Assembly (NCBI RefSeq): GCF_013177735.1
Contig: NZ_WOEZ01000020.1
Location: forward strand, 1-64,000
Source of the DNA: Paraburkholderia elongata
GTDB lineage: Bacteria; Pseudomonadota; Gammaproteobacteria; Burkholderiales; Burkholderiaceae
DNA length: 64,000 bases
Direction: 5' to 3'
This document shows positions 18,685-27,478 of the stretch, piece after piece (position 1 is the first letter of the stretch; every line of letters starts with the position of its first letter). The notes beneath the pieces are model-generated. The model saw nothing but the letters and a program-made list of their open reading frames with translations. It was not told where the DNA came from and did not search any database. The translations under genes and the position numbers were made by a program.

Positions 18685-18858
18685 GGTGTGGAAAATGGAA
18701 CTGACGCGCTCGGAAAACGCGGCAGCGGGATGCAGTGAAACCTGTGCAAACTGCATGAGAACGATGCCACGATTGCCGACACATCGGTTACATCGATTCC
18801 CCGAGAGTTGTGCCTAATCCTGCATACGCAGGCACAGGGGGCGCTCTGCAGCTAACAT
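18685..18858 (+). repeat. AraC promoter module, copy E
   Basis: Copy of the module with both the distal block (GCGGCAGCGGGATGCAG) and the core (GAGAGTTGTGCCTAATCCTG at 18803-18822). Here the dyad is the best in the window: TGTGCCT and AGGCACA as perfect inverted arms, with an inner CTGC-ATAC-GCAG. The similarity ends near 18858 before any AraC codon; an IS3-family remnant follows. It faces away from the NmrA-like gene. Confidence 0.78.
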
Positions 18859-18906
18859 GGAAAGAGTGAGGTTTCATCTGTATTTTCGCCTTCCCAAAGC
18901 CCCAAG

Positions 18907-19230
18907 TTAGCCAGCCGTCTCCTTCGCTTGCTGAGCGTTGAGCCGGTCCCGCAGGAACAGAGTCAGCGATACGAAGCCGAGCGACGAATGACAACTATTG
19001 CCGCTATAAAACGCCTCGATGGATTCAAAAAAATCCGCAGCAGCGTCCCGATGCAGGCGATACCTCGTGCCATGCTCCCGCTCGCTCTTCAGGCTGTTAA
19101 GGAAGGGTTCAGTCGGCGAATTACCCTAGCAATTTCCCCTACTGCTCATCGAGCGGCGTATGCCATAGATTGTGAGCTTGCGCTGGAGCCCATGACTCGC
19201 ACCTTGACTACCATGGTCGAAGTGGTGCAA
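18907..19230 (-). pseudogene. IS3-family transposase (OrfB) C-terminal remnant
   Basis: Reading the minus strand gives the end of an IS3-family integrase core: DHGSQGASHGLQRKLTIYGI, then RRSMSSRGNC, a TAG stop where GDCWDNA has its Trp, then PTEPFLNSLKSEREHGTRYR and HSSLGF. The stop and scattered changes show it is dead. The normal end of the protein (RLNAQQAKETAG, stop at 18907) is kept. It lies directly after module copy E. Confidence 0.75.
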
Positions 19231-19352
19231 CTCGCCAGGTGCGAGCCTGCGGCGAAACTGTTTCGGTACCGTGGACACTTCTTCTTTCCTTCCTTTGGGT
19301 CGACTTCATACACGACACGTTGGAAGGCGAAATCTCAGGGGTAGTTTCACCG

Positions 19353-19503
19353 CTAAACCTTATGAAAAGTGATCGGCGTACTCAGCATACCTAATCCTTT
19401 TGCTTTCTGTGCTTTCGGTTCACCCCTGTACCGAAGCGTCGGCGATAAGCGCTCGATATAGCCCCCCGGATAATGCGGATCATCAGGATTAGGATTTGAT
19501 GTA
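19353..19503 (-). other. Possible coding remnant; adjacent 19504-19792 holds nothing recognised
   Basis: A minus-strand frame of about 50 codons reads DDPHYPGGYIERLSPTLRYR and ends in a stop at 19353. Its composition looks protein-like, but there is no usable start and an in-frame stop lies upstream. I do not recognise the family. The following 290 bases up to the next gene show only shadow frames. Confidence 0.25.
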
Positions 19504-19792
19504 CAGGAGCGGTACCTTGACGCCTTTTGGGCGGGTGCTTCCTTGCCATTGCCTTAAAAATTTTCAAGCTCTAGTAGCGCGACGCCCACAGACCGATAGA
19601 AGCGAGCTCAGTCGACGAAATCAGGATAACCGGGGTGCGAGCCGTTGCAAGCGAGAGGTCGCAGCCATCCGGGAAAGGCCCGGCATCAAGTGCTCCCCGG
19701 GCGCGGTGGGAAGGGCGGTTGAATCTGCTTGCAATGTCAACCACGCTGTAGGTCGGCCGATCGTACCCAGTGACGCCCGCCTGCTGCGCGGC

Positions 19793-20725
19793 CTACTGGG
19801 CGGTCTGCTGACGTTGATACTCGTCGTGCTTCATTTGCATGTAGTCGGCGCGGCTGACCTCGTGCAATTGCCGCTGATACTGCTCGGTCGCATCGAACCA
19901 GTCAGTTAGGCGTTTGTCGAGGCGGGCGTTGGGCGGGCTGGAAAGCGCACCCAGATAGGCATCGATGGCGAGGTAATAACGCATGGTATTGCGTTCCACC
20001 AGACCGCGCACGCCGCCGATGTATTGCGTCTCGCCCGTCGACGGATCGGACGTGGAGGAAAAGCCAACCTTGTCGCTGCCGATCGTCGCCAGATAGGTTT
20101 TCATCGCAAGCCGTCCCGCCGTGCCGTAACCGTAGGCGTAGGTCAGATGGATAAAGGTGCGGCTATCGGCCACGGGTATCGCCTCCAGCACGATACGGTA
20201 GTCTTTCGTGCTCAGCGGACCCGTGGCGGCGGAGAGCTCCACCCGAAGATAATCCGGGCTGCTCGCTGCCAGGCGATAGTTGAATTGCACGCGGTAGGAC
20301 GAGGAAAGCGATTCCTCGGTTTTCTTGCCGATGTTCACCGCGAGGACCATACCACTTGCGCTCGTCGATGCATGGCAGTACTTGGTGTTCAGGTGGAGGA
20401 TCAGCACGTCGCACCAGTTGGCCGGGCCCTGAGTCGGGTCGTTGAGCGTGCCGTTGACGGTTGCGAACGGATAGTTGACCACGCCGTAAATATCGCCCTT
20501 GAGTGCCGAGGGCAACTCCTGCGACTCGAGGTATAGCAGTCGCTGGAACTGATTGTGCGCGAGCTGCTGCGTCAGACTCTGGTATTTGTCGCGCAGGCTC
20601 GCCGCATTGTCGGCCGCTTGCGCGAAGGCGCTCTGGCACAGGCAGCAGAACACCGCCAGCATCGCGGCCATCAGCCACTGTCGCGCTCTCTGGTTGCCTG
20701 CTGGGGATCTGGCAAGCCTGCCCAT
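19793..20725 (-). CDS. Secreted hypothetical protein
   Basis: 310 residues with an N-terminal signal peptide (WLMAAMLAVFCCLCQSAFAQ, cut after about residue 32). The rest is a soluble, probably beta-rich periplasmic domain with helical ends (RDKYQSLTQQLAHNQFQRLL). No family recognised. The ATG at 20725 has AGGAGG at good spacing; the frame continues upstream to 20977 without a comparable site. It follows the heme protein at 20981 on the same strand with a 255-bp gap, so the two may be functionally linked but are probably not tightly co-transcribed. Confidence 0.75.
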   Translation of the reverse strand: MGRLARSPAGNQRARQWLMAAMLAVFCCLCQSAFAQAADNAASLRDKYQSLTQQLAHNQFQRLLYLESQELPSALKGDIYGVVNYPFATVNGTLNDPTQGPANWCDVLILHLNTKYCHASTSASGMVLAVNIGKKTEESLSSSYRVQFNYRLAASSPDYLRVELSAATGPLSTKDYRIVLEAIPVADSRTFIHLTYAYGYGTAGRLAMKTYLATIGSDKVGFSSTSDPSTGETQYIGGVRGLVERNTMRYYLAIDAYLGALSSPPNARLDKRLTDWFDATEQYQRQLHEVSRADYMQMKHDEYQRQQTAQ

Positions 20726-20980
20726 GGACGTCCTCCTACTTTGGCTCAGGTTGCGGGGCGCCGTGCGTGGATCGGATCGTGGCGCGCTGGTAGCCCTCGC
20801 ATTCTTGCAGGCGGTGGCGTGGTTTGTACATCCGTAATCGCCGCTGTCTTGCAATCGGTCGGAATAGACTGATAAAACTCGATCTCGGTCCGCCACAGCA
20901 ACCGCCTGACGAAGCAAATTCCGCTTTACACAGGCCGGAGAAAGACTATTCCGCATCGTGCAAACCTTACTTCGCATGCC

Positions 20981-21817
20981 TTACCGTCCAACCTTCCGCT
21001 GCGCCATGTACGCAAGATAAGCGACGATCAGATCGATCTCGCGATCGCTCAGTTGGTCCTTCGGAAAAGCGGGCATGGTCCGGCCGGGCCAGTCTCGAAC
21101 CGATGCCGGATTGCGAATGTAGCGGTGCAATGCTGCGGGCTGGAAGTACTCGACTGGATTCATCGGCACGTTGAGATCGGGGCCGGTGTCCGCACTGCCC
21201 GCGTGGTTGAGCCGATGACAGGCGAGACACTGAGTGATGAACAGGCTTTGACCCGCGCGGACCGGATCGGTTGCCGGCAGCGCCGGATCGACGCCGAGCA
21301 CCGGCCAACGCGCGGATGGAGATGGTTGCGTAGAAAGTTGCGCGATCTGGTAAGGCCACTGCTCGCTGCGCACGGATGCCGCTTCCCTGCCGACCCAGAC
21401 CAGGTAGAACGGTCCCGCGCTGACCGGCTTGCCCGGCAGCTTCGGCCACGGCTGCGCCGGGTCCTCGACCGCGAGCCATGCGACGGCCGTCGCGGGATCG
21501 CGGTTGCGCACGAGGTCCATCGGCAGTTGCGCGGCGAAACCGTCGGTCGCACGTGCCTCGAGCACGCTGTCCGCAGGTAACGCCGCACCGTCGAGCAGGT
21601 CGGCCAGCGGCACTGCGCGATAGGTCGTCGACGTACCGTAGGCGACATCTCGCGGAACGTGAATCTCGGCAGCATCCGGACGCGCCAGCAACGCCCCTTG
21701 GCTAAACGACTGGGTCTTACCGCCTATCCTGAGTTCAATCATGGGCTGCGCTGCCGCACAATGCCCGATCACGCTAAGCGTCAACAGCAAGACCGCAAAC
21801 AACACGCGTTTCGACAT
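20981..21817 (-). CDS. Periplasmic cytochrome c-type protein with molybdopterin-oxidoreductase-like N-domain
   Basis: 278 residues. A signal peptide (ends CAAAQ) is followed by about 140 residues resembling the oxidoreductase molybdopterin-binding fold (VPLADLL, WLAVEDPAQPWPKLPGKPVS). The C-terminal class I cytochrome c domain has the heme motif CLACH and a likely Met ligand in GRTMPAF. Probably a periplasmic electron carrier. GGAGGA precedes the ATG at 21817. The substrate is unknown. Confidence 0.82.
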   Translation of the reverse strand: MSKRVLFAVLLLTLSVIGHCAAAQPMIELRIGGKTQSFSQGALLARPDAAEIHVPRDVAYGTSTTYRAVPLADLLDGAALPADSVLEARATDGFAAQLPMDLVRNRDPATAVAWLAVEDPAQPWPKLPGKPVSAGPFYLVWVGREAASVRSEQWPYQIAQLSTQPSPSARWPVLGVDPALPATDPVRAGQSLFITQCLACHRLNHAGSADTGPDLNVPMNPVEYFQPAALHRYIRNPASVRDWPGRTMPAFPKDQLSDREIDLIVAYLAYMAQRKVGR

Positions 21818-22178
21818 TTGTCCTCCGTGCGCTCGACGCGTTCGAAGTCTACAACAGGATTGTGTCCGGACTTTGCCGCTCTCGGCCGACGCGCGACGAT
21901 TACACTCCTTCTTTTTCGCCTGTGCAGCGGCCATCCGATAGACCACTGCACACGCAGAACCCGCCGCTGGATCGGTTTTCCGCTCGTATGCGGCCTGGCG
22001 ATCAGTCACTTAACGATTTTTGCAATCAGCACGCGTCGTTTCCGATATCCTTCATACCATCAAAAGTCAGGAACGCAGACGGACATGAGCCGGCCGTTCC
22101 CGACGGGCCAGTCCATTGTTCGAACAGTCGCAACCACTCCTGCAGTTCAATGATTGAGATCAAGACGAGGAGCAAGAC

Positions 22179-23018
22179 ATGGCAATAGCACGGCAGGTCA
22201 TCACATCACTTCAGCGCGACGGTACCGATATGCTCGGCACCAAGGGCGTGGCGGTCAAGATTGTGGATGAAAGCATTGTTTCTGGCTCGCTGCTAACCGT
22301 CGAAAGCAACCACTTCTGCGTGCTGAAATCACGGGGCGCTGTGCTCAACGTTTACGAGACTGGTCAGTACGCGCTCACTACGCCTGACAAGCCACTTCTG
22401 GGCTCCATCGCGCAAGGATTCTTCGGCGGTTCCTCGCCCTGGGTTTTCGAAGTCATCTATATCAACCGTTCCAAGCTGCTGATTCGCAGCCAGGGCGTCG
22501 CGACCAGTGCCGAGATGGCTGAGATGGCGTATCAGGTTGACTACTATATTCACATCGATACCAAGGAAGCGGCGCTCGATCTCATTACCCACCTCCCGTT
22601 TAACGGCAACTTCATCGATACGCAAGAGGTAGCGGATTATGCCGGCCCCGCGATCGAGCAGGCGATCAACCAGATCGTCCAGGTTACGAAGATGGAAAAT
22701 ATCAACGAGCACATCAACGAGATCCGCGAGTCGGTCAAGACGCATCTCTCCGACTTCCTGAGAACCTTTGGCATCATGCTGAATGACCTCAAAGTCCTGA
22801 TCGTGCCCAAGGACGAGCGGATGCGCGAACTCATCTCGCTGCAAGCCATTGGCCTCTCGCCGATCGAGGCTGTTCGTTACTATCTTGCGCTGCGCATGGC
22901 CGAAAAGGGCCTTGTGTCCGCGCCGAATGCGGCAGCGGGCTTGCCCTTCCAGATCGGCGCTCCTGCCACCGGAATTTATCCAGTCGGACACGAAGCAGGG
23001 CTTTCCGGGAACAGCTAG
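22179..23018 (+). CDS. SPFH/band-7 domain protein
   Basis: 279 residues without a membrane anchor at the N-terminus. Residues about 30-220 resemble the SPFH (YdjI/virion-core-like) domain: NHFCVLKSRGAVLNVYETGQ, then the helical part ADYAGPAIEQAINQIVQVTK and VKTHLSDFLRTFGIML. The C-terminal about 30 residues are Gly/Ala/Pro-rich. AGGAGC precedes the ATG. SPFH proteins form membrane-associated oligomers. The next gene starts 2 bases after its stop, so they are one operon and probably one assembly. Confidence 0.78.
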   Translation: MAIARQVITSLQRDGTDMLGTKGVAVKIVDESIVSGSLLTVESNHFCVLKSRGAVLNVYETGQYALTTPDKPLLGSIAQGFFGGSSPWVFEVIYINRSKLLIRSQGVATSAEMAEMAYQVDYYIHIDTKEAALDLITHLPFNGNFIDTQEVADYAGPAIEQAINQIVQVTKMENINEHINEIRESVKTHLSDFLRTFGIMLNDLKVLIVPKDERMRELISLQAIGLSPIEAVRYYLALRMAEKGLVSAPNAAAGLPFQIGAPATGIYPVGHEAGLSGNS

Positions 23019-23020
23019 CC

Positions 23021-23572
23021 ATGGACTCCAGTTTCTACGACGAAGGCGTGCTCCGACAGGCAGCGATCAACCTGTTTCACGGCTGGGGCTACAACTTCTA
23101 CCGGACCGAAAATCAGCTCCGCGCTGACGATCAACTCGTGCGTAGCAAGGCAGGCTGGCTCCTGGGGATGGCGCGCGCCAGTGTCGAACGTGCTGAAGCC
23201 GACTATCGACACGAGTTTATTGGCACGCCGTCTAGGGACAAGCCGTTCCCGAACCCGTCGAACATGGCCGCCGCCCAAAAGCTGGAGCGGCTGGCGGGAA
23301 GCATCGGCGTCGTCAGCGGTCGGCTGCAATCGCAGCCGGTCCCAGAGAATGATCGCATGACGCAGCGCTACCGTCAGGAGGCTGAAACCCTCAAGGTATT
23401 GATCGGTTGCGACGAGCGGCTCGTGGGGCAGTGTTCGCTGCTCCGCGCGATGCTCGATGCGCGAAGTGGTGTATGGATGCTGGAACATCTTGACGAAGTC
23501 GAAGATGGGTTGGCGGCCCTCCAGCAGACGTTGCGGAGTCGCGAAGCGGTGTTGCTCGATCGCACCGGATGA
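23021..23572 (+). CDS. Hypothetical partner of SPFH protein
   Basis: 183 residues, mostly helical and charged, soluble, with no signal or membrane segment and no family I recognise. The N-terminus (DSSFYDEGVLRQAAINLFHG WGYNFYR in two parts) is aromatic-rich. Central and C-terminal parts contain heptad-like Leu/Ala patterns, consistent with coiled coils. Its start lies 2 bases after the SPFH stop, indicating translational coupling and a shared function. Confidence 0.7.
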   Translation: MDSSFYDEGVLRQAAINLFHGWGYNFYRTENQLRADDQLVRSKAGWLLGMARASVERAEADYRHEFIGTPSRDKPFPNPSNMAAAQKLERLAGSIGVVSGRLQSQPVPENDRMTQRYRQEAETLKVLIGCDERLVGQCSLLRAMLDARSGVWMLEHLDEVEDGLAALQQTLRSREAVLLDRTG

Positions 23573-23715
23573 TTCTGGCTCATCGCCCCACAATGCTGTC
23601 GCAACTTACGGTGCCAGTCGGCCGGAGCCGCTTCCGTACCGCATCGCGGATTTTGTGAACGGAGGACCGCTTTCGAGCATGCATGATTGGTGTTTCACAC
23701 CCCGATCGGCCGGCT

Positions 23716-24636
23716 TCATTTTCTTCCACCCGAATCGCAAACGAGTTGCCCTTTCAACAGCGCATCGAGCCAGTCGGCGAACACCTGAACCCTGCGCGAC
23801 AGATGTTGCCGATGCGGATAGAGCAAGTTCATCGGCATCGCCGCAGCCCGATATTCGGGCATCACCTCGATCAGCTCGCCCGCACGCAGATGCTGCTGCA
23901 CGTCATAGGCAGGAATCTGGATCAAGCCGAGTCCTGCAAGGCAGCATGCGATATACGCCTCCGCGCTGTTGACGGTCACGCGGCCCTGCGTTGTCAACGT
24001 CCTTACCGTCTCGCCGTCGAGCCATTCCCAGGGCGTGATGCGCCCGCTCGATGGCGACGCATACTGAATGACCTGGTGGGTTGTCATGTCGCCGGGCGCG
24101 CAAGGCGTACCGTGATGGGACAAATAGAGGGGGCTCGCAACATTGATCAGTGGCAGATCGCCAATGGGACGCGCGATCATGCCGGAATCGTGCGGCTTAC
24201 CTACGCGCAGCACGCAGTCGACGCGTTCTTCGACAAGGTCGATCGTGCGATCGGTCAGGCTGAGCGTGATGTCGATTTTCGGATAGGAGACGAGGAATTC
24301 CGGCAGTGCGGGTGCAATGATCAGCCGGCCAATACGGCCTGGCACGTCGATGCGCAGCACGCCGCTCGGTCCAACCGATGTCTGCCGGAACAGGTTCTCG
24401 GTCTCCTCGACATCGGCGATCAGGCGCAGGCAGCGCTCATAGAGCGCGGCGCCGTCCTGCGTCGGCGACACCTTCCGCGTTGTCCGATGCAGCAACCGGG
24501 CGCCGATCCGTCCTTCCAGCTCCTGGATAGCTGCGGATACCGACGAGCGGGGCAAGCCGAGCGTGTCCGCCGCGCGCGTGAAATTCGCGCATTCGACAAC
24601 GCGCGCGAAGACGCGAAACAGGTCAATACGATCCAC
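23716..24636 (-). CDS. LysR-family transcriptional regulator
   Basis: 306 residues. The N-terminal winged HTH (DLFRVFARVVECANFTRAAD, then SSVSAAIQELEGRIGARLLH) and the C-terminal effector domain are complete. The proposed GTG start at 24636 places the HTH where the family has it and has GGAG upstream; the open frame reaches 24705. It diverges from the SDR gene at 24886, with a perfect inverted repeat at 24778-24800 between them, so it most likely regulates that SDR. Confidence 0.9.
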   Translation of the reverse strand: MDRIDLFRVFARVVECANFTRAADTLGLPRSSVSAAIQELEGRIGARLLHRTTRKVSPTQDGAALYERCLRLIADVEETENLFRQTSVGPSGVLRIDVPGRIGRLIIAPALPEFLVSYPKIDITLSLTDRTIDLVEERVDCVLRVGKPHDSGMIARPIGDLPLINVASPLYLSHHGTPCAPGDMTTHQVIQYASPSSGRITPWEWLDGETVRTLTTQGRVTVNSAEAYIACCLAGLGLIQIPAYDVQQHLRAGELIEVMPEYRAAAMPMNLLYPHRQHLSRRVQVFADWLDALLKGQLVCDSGGRK

Positions 24637-24777
24637 GTTCGCTCCGACCTTCGCGAGCGCGCAGCTCGACGTCGTATCGAGCTTTCTGCGCGGGATGCAG
24701 TCCATCGGTCCGGAATGCGCGCGCGCCGCCGATCTCGCTCATCGTCATGTCCAGGCACGCCTTTCCACTGTTCGACT

Positions 24778-24800
24778 TTTCTGACCAGTGATGTCAGAAA
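24778..24800. promoter_or_regulatory. Probable LysR operator in divergent promoter
   Basis: Perfect inverted repeat TTTCTGAC-N7-GTCAGAAA between the LysR gene and the SDR gene. It contains the T-N11-A spacing expected for LysR sites. It lies 86 bp before the SDR start and 142 bp before the LysR start, in an AT-richer stretch. Confidence 0.65.
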
Positions 24801-24885
24801 CAGTAGATTTAAATGATTTTCCTGGAATATATCATCCAACAGGATGAGAGGCTGCATAGGGCGGCTTCGGCACTGGGGATGAACC

Positions 24886-25659
24886 ATGGCAAACCACAGC
24901 ATCAAAGGCAAAACCGTTGTCATTGCGGGCGGGGCGAAAAATCTCGGTGGACTGATTGCACGGGATCTCGCCGCACAGGGCGCCAAGGCGGTGGCGATCC
25001 ACTACAACAGCGCGGGTTCGAAAGCCGCAGCGGACGAGACACTTGCCGCGATCGAGTTGGCAGGCGCCAAGGCGGTTGCTTTCCAGGCCGATCTGACCTC
25101 GGCCGGTGCGGTCGAGAAGCTGTTTTCGGATGTCGTCGCCGCCATCGGCCGCCCCGACATTGCAATCAATACGGTAGGCAAGGTGTTGAAGAAGCCGTTC
25201 GTCGACATCACCGAGGCCGAATACGATGAAATGACGGCGGTGAATTCCAAGTCTGCGTTCTTCTTCCTCAAAGAAGCAGGCAAGCACGTCAATGACAATG
25301 GCAAGATCGTCACGCTCGTCACGTCGCTGCTTGGCGCGTTCACACCGTTTTACGCTGCCTATGCAGGCACCAAAGCGCCGGTCGAGCATTTCACACGTGC
25401 TGCGGCCAAGGAATTCGGCGCGCGCGGCATCTCCGTGACGGCCGTCGGCCCCGGGCCCATGGACACGCCGTTCTTCTATCCCGCCGAAGGCGCGGACGCG
25501 GTGGCTTACCACAAGACCGCCGCCGCACTTTCACCGTTCTCCACGACTGGTTTGACCGACCCAGGGGATGTGGTGCCCTTCATCCGCCATCTGGTCAGCG
25601 ACGGGTGGTGGATTACGGGGCAGACCATTCTGGTCAACGGCGGTTATACGACCAAGTAA
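24886..25659 (+). CDS. SDR-family oxidoreductase
   Basis: 257-residue classical short-chain dehydrogenase. Cofactor motif GGAKNLGG at about residues 15-22; a Thr in the NTVG variant of NNAG; catalytic Ser in VTSLLG; catalytic YAGTK (YxxxK). The end ILVNGGYTT is typical of FabG-like enzymes. NAD(P)H-dependent carbonyl/alcohol redox, substrate unknown. Under probable control of the divergent LysR. Confidence 0.9.
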   Translation: MANHSIKGKTVVIAGGAKNLGGLIARDLAAQGAKAVAIHYNSAGSKAAADETLAAIELAGAKAVAFQADLTSAGAVEKLFSDVVAAIGRPDIAINTVGKVLKKPFVDITEAEYDEMTAVNSKSAFFFLKEAGKHVNDNGKIVTLVTSLLGAFTPFYAAYAGTKAPVEHFTRAAAKEFGARGISVTAVGPGPMDTPFFYPAEGADAVAYHKTAAALSPFSTTGLTDPGDVVPFIRHLVSDGWWITGQTILVNGGYTTK

Positions 25660-25708
25660 CAGCCATCCGATCGTATTATTGTCTCATTCTGTAGACCTCC
25701 CACAAACC

Positions 25709-26332
25709 ATGCGGGACCGCCCAATGCGCTTTGAAGACTTTCTCAAAAGGTGGAGGGACAACCCCTCCACAGCATTCCAGATCGCGCTTCTTATGCGAAT
25801 CGCCGCCGCGGTCCGAGACTCTTCAGATTGCACCGGTGCAGTGGTCGTCGGTTCATTTGCAAAGGGGACCGCCGATCGCCTCTCTGACATTGACCTGATT
25901 GCCTTTAGCTCGGAAGGAACCGGGCGCTCACTGTTCCAAACGATACGGCAACAGATCGCCCCATCGAAAGTATTCGTCACGTTTGATGGCGCGCATGATC
26001 CGGACAGCCCGTTCCAAAAGCTCGTCTTCGACGACTTAACCTCTATCGAATTTCACGTCATATCGCCCAGCACCGAGCTCACCCTGGAGCAGCCCTTTGT
26101 CGAGATAGTCAATCGGGATCGTTGCCTTGAGTCGAGGACATCATCGAGGCTCGCGCCGACCGGGCGCGATATGACTGTCTTTCGATATGGTGACCGATTC
26201 CTGGCATGGGAACTCTTCAACTGCTTGAAGTGGTTATGGCGTGGAGACTTCCAAACAGCAAAGCGCTACCTGGTCAAGCTAGGAAGAGCTATTGAGGCGT
26301 CGGAAGAAGGCGAAGGATCTGCCTTCAAATAG
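25709..26332 (+). CDS. Nucleotidyltransferase-domain protein (antibiotic nucleotidyltransferase-like)
   Basis: 207 residues from ATG 25709 (a second ATG at 25724 is possible). The N-terminal MNT/NTP_transf_2 motif GSFAKGTADRLSDIDLIAF has both metal-binding Asp residues. The C-terminal half is helical (FLAWELFNCLKWLWRGDFQT), as in lincosamide and aminoglycoside nucleotidyltransferases. Chemistry would be NMP transfer to a small molecule; resistance is inference. A 58-bp attC-like site begins 22 bp after its stop, suggesting a gene cassette. Codon use is less GC-rich than in the SDR before it. Confidence 0.75.
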   Translation: MRDRPMRFEDFLKRWRDNPSTAFQIALLMRIAAAVRDSSDCTGAVVVGSFAKGTADRLSDIDLIAFSSEGTGRSLFQTIRQQIAPSKVFVTFDGAHDPDSPFQKLVFDDLTSIEFHVISPSTELTLEQPFVEIVNRDRCLESRTSSRLAPTGRDMTVFRYGDRFLAWELFNCLKWLWRGDFQTAKRYLVKLGRAIEASEEGEGSAFK

Positions 26333-26354
26333 TTCACGCTGCTAAATACCAGAC

Positions 26355-26412
26355 GTTCAACGCCGCCGGTCAGCGGCGGCCGAACGCCGTCCGCTGCAAC
26401 CGGTTGTTAGGT
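26355..26412 (+). repeat. attC-like recombination site
   Basis: 58-bp imperfect palindrome bounded by GTTCAAC (fits RYYYAAC) and GTTAGGT (fits GTTRRRY). The inner arms pair well: CCGGT and CAGCGG with GGC on the left against their complements on the right, with short unpaired bases as in attC hairpins. It follows the nucleotidyltransferase stop and overlaps the stop codon of the convergent homocysteine methyltransferase. No core site was found on the 5' side of the cassette. Confidence 0.6.
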
Positions 26413-27366
26413 CGTAGTACGAAAAAGCGGCGAGCAAGCTTCAGCGATTTGTTCCACATGACGGTGGTCCGTGCCACAGCAGCCTCCCATCACATTCAGG
26501 TGCGCAAGCCGTTCCTTGAGACGGGCGTACTGCGTACCAAGTTCGACCGGGTTCCCACTATCAAGCTCCGGGGATTCGCTCAACTCCGCGTGACTCTTGT
26601 GCGAAGCGTTCGCTCTGAAGCCCCGAATCCGATCTAACCACGACCCGCCCTCAGCCAACACGTGGCCGAAATGCGTGGGATGGGCACAGTTGATCATGTA
26701 GTAGCAGGGATAGCCTGACGTCGCCTCGTCAACTTGCTCGATCGCTGTCTTCAGACTCTGGCCGGTCGGGAGATTGCCGTCGGTCTCGACGGTAAAGGAA
26801 ATGGCGACGGGCATGTCCACTTGCTGGGCCGCTCGCACAATCCCACGGGCTTCCGCCACGTAGTTCATGGTCATGGCACACACCATATCCGCAGCGGAAC
26901 CAGCGAGGGTTTCGACTTGAGCCTGATGATAGGTCTCTGCTTCCTGCTCCGACATGGCCCTCGCGGGGATATAACCGTCCCCGCGAGGGCCGAGACACCC
27001 GCTGATGACCACCGGCGTTTGATCGGTTTCGTATCCGTCCCGGATCTCTGCGAGCAGGTTGATCGCTCTACGGTTTGCATCGGCCAGCTCCTCGGGCATG
27101 TACCCGAGCCGGGTTCCCCAGTCCGCGTTGGCCCGCCAGGTCGCGCTTTCGAGAATAAGTCCGGTGCCAAACCGCTTCGCGATCTCCGCATAGGTGCGAA
27201 AGTACTTGCGGAGGGCCGCTTCGCCTTCCGGCATCTTCAGCAGGTGGAAGGCAGCGAAGTCCGGGAGTTCCAATCCTTCATGGAAGATCAGGGTAGTTTC
27301 GATCCCACCGTCGGTGATATAAAGACCGTCGCCGAGTTGTGGCAACTTATTGCGGTATTTCGCCAT
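26407..27366 (-). CDS. Homocysteine S-methyltransferase family protein
   Basis: 319 residues. TIM-barrel methyltransferase with the zinc ligands in place: Cys in YMINCAHP and the Cys pair in GGCCGTDHRH. Family role: methyl transfer from S-methylmethionine, betaine or a related donor to homocysteine (or to another thiol). The N-terminal TDGGIETTLIFHEGLELPDF is characteristic. ATG 27366 has AGGAGAC at good spacing. Its stop codon lies inside the attC-like site. Confidence 0.88.
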   Translation of the reverse strand: MAKYRNKLPQLGDGLYITDGGIETTLIFHEGLELPDFAAFHLLKMPEGEAALRKYFRTYAEIAKRFGTGLILESATWRANADWGTRLGYMPEELADANRRAINLLAEIRDGYETDQTPVVISGCLGPRGDGYIPARAMSEQEAETYHQAQVETLAGSAADMVCAMTMNYVAEARGIVRAAQQVDMPVAISFTVETDGNLPTGQSLKTAIEQVDEATSGYPCYYMINCAHPTHFGHVLAEGGSWLDRIRGFRANASHKSHAELSESPELDSGNPVELGTQYARLKERLAHLNVMGGCCGTDHRHVEQIAEACSPLFRTTT

Positions 27367-27478
27367 GATTTGTCTCCTGTCGTAATCTAAAGGCGTGGCT
27401 GCGATCGGCAGCACGCAACCCGCTGCAGTCCTTCAGCATTACCGGCTGAAGGTCACATATCTGCCGGAAAGCAGGCTT

